Shown here: positions 36,523 to 37,644 of the stretch, in pieces
How positions within the stretch are numbered: the stretch's first letter is position 1
Layout: every line of letters starts with the position of its first letter
Source of the DNA: Anaerolineales bacterium
GTDB taxonomy: Bacteria; Chloroflexota; Anaerolineae; Anaerolineales; Villigracilaceae
DNA length: 37,644 nt
Direction: 5' to 3'
Assembly: GCA_016744335.1 (NCBI GenBank)
Contig: JADGEO010000036.1
Location: 1-37,644, forward strand
Made by a program: the position numbers and the translations under genes
Notes under the pieces: model-generated
Databases searched by the model: none
What the model was told of the DNA's origin: nothing
The model's input: the letters and a program-made list of their open reading frames with translations, nothing else

Positions 36523-37644
36523 CTATTTTACCCTCAAAATCTCCATTACCGCACCAGTCATTAGAGCTACGGCACGCGGCAAAGCATCCTCATCAAAATC
36601 AAATTTAGGGTGGTGGTGGTCATAATTCAATTCTTTTTCATCGTTCGCCGACCCCACGAAAAAATAGCATCCAGGCACTTTTTCTAGCACAAAAGACATA
36701 TCTTCTGCGCCCATGGTGAGGTAATTTTCTGTGGCAATTTCCGTTTCAGGATAAATCTTTCGTGCCGCTTTTTGCACTTGTGCTGTAATTTCTGCATCGT
36801 TAATCACCGCGGGCGAGATGCGTTTCAATTCAATTTCAGCTTCACATCCCATTGCTTTGGCTGTATTTTCAACAATTTCTCTAAAGCGTTGGATGACGAT
36901 TTCGCGCACTTCTTTCTCAAAGGTACGGATTGTTCCCGTCATCTCCGCTTTAGGAGGAATGACGTTGAAGGCTTCGCCCGCGTCTAAACTTGCGACCGTT
37001 AAAAGAGCGGATTGCAGGGGACTCACGTTTCTTGCCACCACACTCTGCAAAGCGGAGACAATTTCACTTATTGCCAAAATGGGATCAATCGTAGTTTGCG
37101 GCATGGCACCATGCCCGCCCTTGCCATAAACCGTGACCTTGAAATACTCTGCCCCCGCCATCATGGGACCCGCGCCAATTCCCAACCAGCCGAGGGGTTT
37201 TCCATTCCACAAATGCAGAGAGAGTGCATAATCTACTTTGGGATTTTCCAGTACACCATCGGCAATCATTTGCTCTGCGCCACCCATGCCATTTTCGTTA
37301 CGAACGCCTTCTTCGGCGGGCTGAAAGATAAATTTGATAGAGCCAGCAATATCCTCACGCATTTCGTTGAGTATTTTGGCTACAGTTAGCCCTACAGCTA
37401 CGTGACCATCATGCCCGCAAGCGTGCATTCTTTTAGGTGTTTTTGAAGCGTATTCTGCCCCCGTTTCTTCTTGAATAGGGAGGGCATCCATATCAAAGCG
37501 GAGCAAGAGAACGGGTCCCGGCTTTGCACCTTCGAGCAGGGCAACCACGCCCGTTTTGGCGACACCTGTAGTTACTTCAAGGTCAAGGGTGCGTAATTCT
37601 TTGGCAATGATGCCAGCTGTGCGAACTTCTTCAAACCCTAGTTC
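36523..37644 (-). CDS. M20 family amidohydrolase, 5' end outside the window
   Basis: At least 373 residues; the reading frame is open to the right edge, so the start is not seen. An internal GTG at 37548 is not the likely start because 32 upstream codons (ELGFEEVRTAGIIAKELRTL...) fit the family. Metal-site motifs MHACGHDGH and PAEEG, and the dimerisation-domain block GKGGHGAMPQTTIDPI, mark an IAA-amino-acid/hippurate-hydrolase-like member of M20D. C-terminus GAEDMSFVLEKVPGCYFFVGS and HHHPKFDFDEDAL are typical. It cleaves N-acyl amino acids; substrate unspecified. Confidence 0.92.
   Translation of the reverse strand, partial: ELGFEEVRTAGIIAKELRTLDLEVTTGVAKTGVVALLEGAKPGPVLLLRFDMDALPIQEETGAEYASKTPKRMHACGHDGHVAVGLTVAKILNEMREDIAGSIKFIFQPAEEGVRNENGMGGAEQMIADGVLENPKVDYALSLHLWNGKPLGWLGIGAGPMMAGAEYFKVTVYGKGGHGAMPQTTIDPILAISEIVSALQSVVARNVSPLQSALLTVASLDAGEAFNVIPPKAEMTGTIRTFEKEVREIVIQRFREIVENTAKAMGCEAEIELKRISPAVINDAEITAQVQKAARKIYPETEIATENYLTMGAEDMSFVLEKVPGCYFFVGSANDEKELNYDHHHPKFDFDEDALPRAVALMTGAVMEILRVK

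Noticed and set aside
36523..37548. M20 gene starting at GTG 37548
   Set aside because: The frame continues to the right edge with family-like sequence, so the true start is outside the window.

Overview
The window looks like the chromosome of an Anaerolineae-type Chloroflexi (a monoderm-like bacterium of moderate, AT-leaning composition). The evidence is indirect: a tad/Flp pilus cluster with no secretin gene, a DegS/DegU-like two-component pair beside it, many single-copy GT-C membrane glycosyltransferases, Ser/Thr/Pro-rich lipoproteins with SH3b-like domains, extended -10 promoters (TGnTATAAT), and intergenic DNA full of short palindromic repeats. No rRNA, tRNA, CRISPR array or transposase was found. 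Taxonomy is inference.

Layout. 1-860: 3' end of an extracellular multiheme cytochrome c with a strong terminator. 931-5050: iron region, a minus-strand feo operon (small ORF, feoA, G-domain half of FeoB, membrane half of FeoB, feoC) facing a DtxR-family regulator whose leader carries a 13-bp-arm palindrome. 5160-7400: accessory patch with a higBA toxin-antitoxin pair and a TIR - coiled coil - FGE/C-lectin protein. 7400-11160: nickel/cobalt ECF transporter (nikMN, nikQ, nikO) and a Fur-family regulator with a TTGCAA-N4-TTGCAA operator, suggesting nickel (Nur-like) control. 11160-13240: two convergent lipoproteins. 13500-24050: envelope glycan region with four GT-C type glycosyltransferases, a GT2, a methyltransferase, a stand-alone LAB_N protein, a sulfatase-like membrane protein and one decayed glycosyltransferase. 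24080-32290: two-component pair, Flp pilin, cpaB, cpaE/tadZ, cpaF/tadA, tadB, tadC. 32300-34345: comF, hpf, folE. 34456-37644 (minus): folB, SAM hydrolase, Sir2 deacylase and a partial M20 amidohydrolase.

The most interesting signal is the last ~110 bases of the TIR-FGE gene. They have the form of a diversity-generating retroelement (DGR) variable repeat: a conserved RGGSW...LRVANR...PD...GFR frame in which the exposed positions are all NNY codons explainable by adenine mutagenesis of AAY codons, with no A in any third codon position of the 36 codons there. No reverse transcriptase or template repeat lies in the window, so this would be a remote DGR target in which a TIR (NADase-family) effector is coupled to a hypervariable ligand-binding domain.

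A second theme is repeat invasion of genes: palindromic intergenic-type repeats sit in frame inside the TIR-FGE linker, inside nikQ and probably inside a glycosyltransferase, and several repeat families recur between distant loci of the window.
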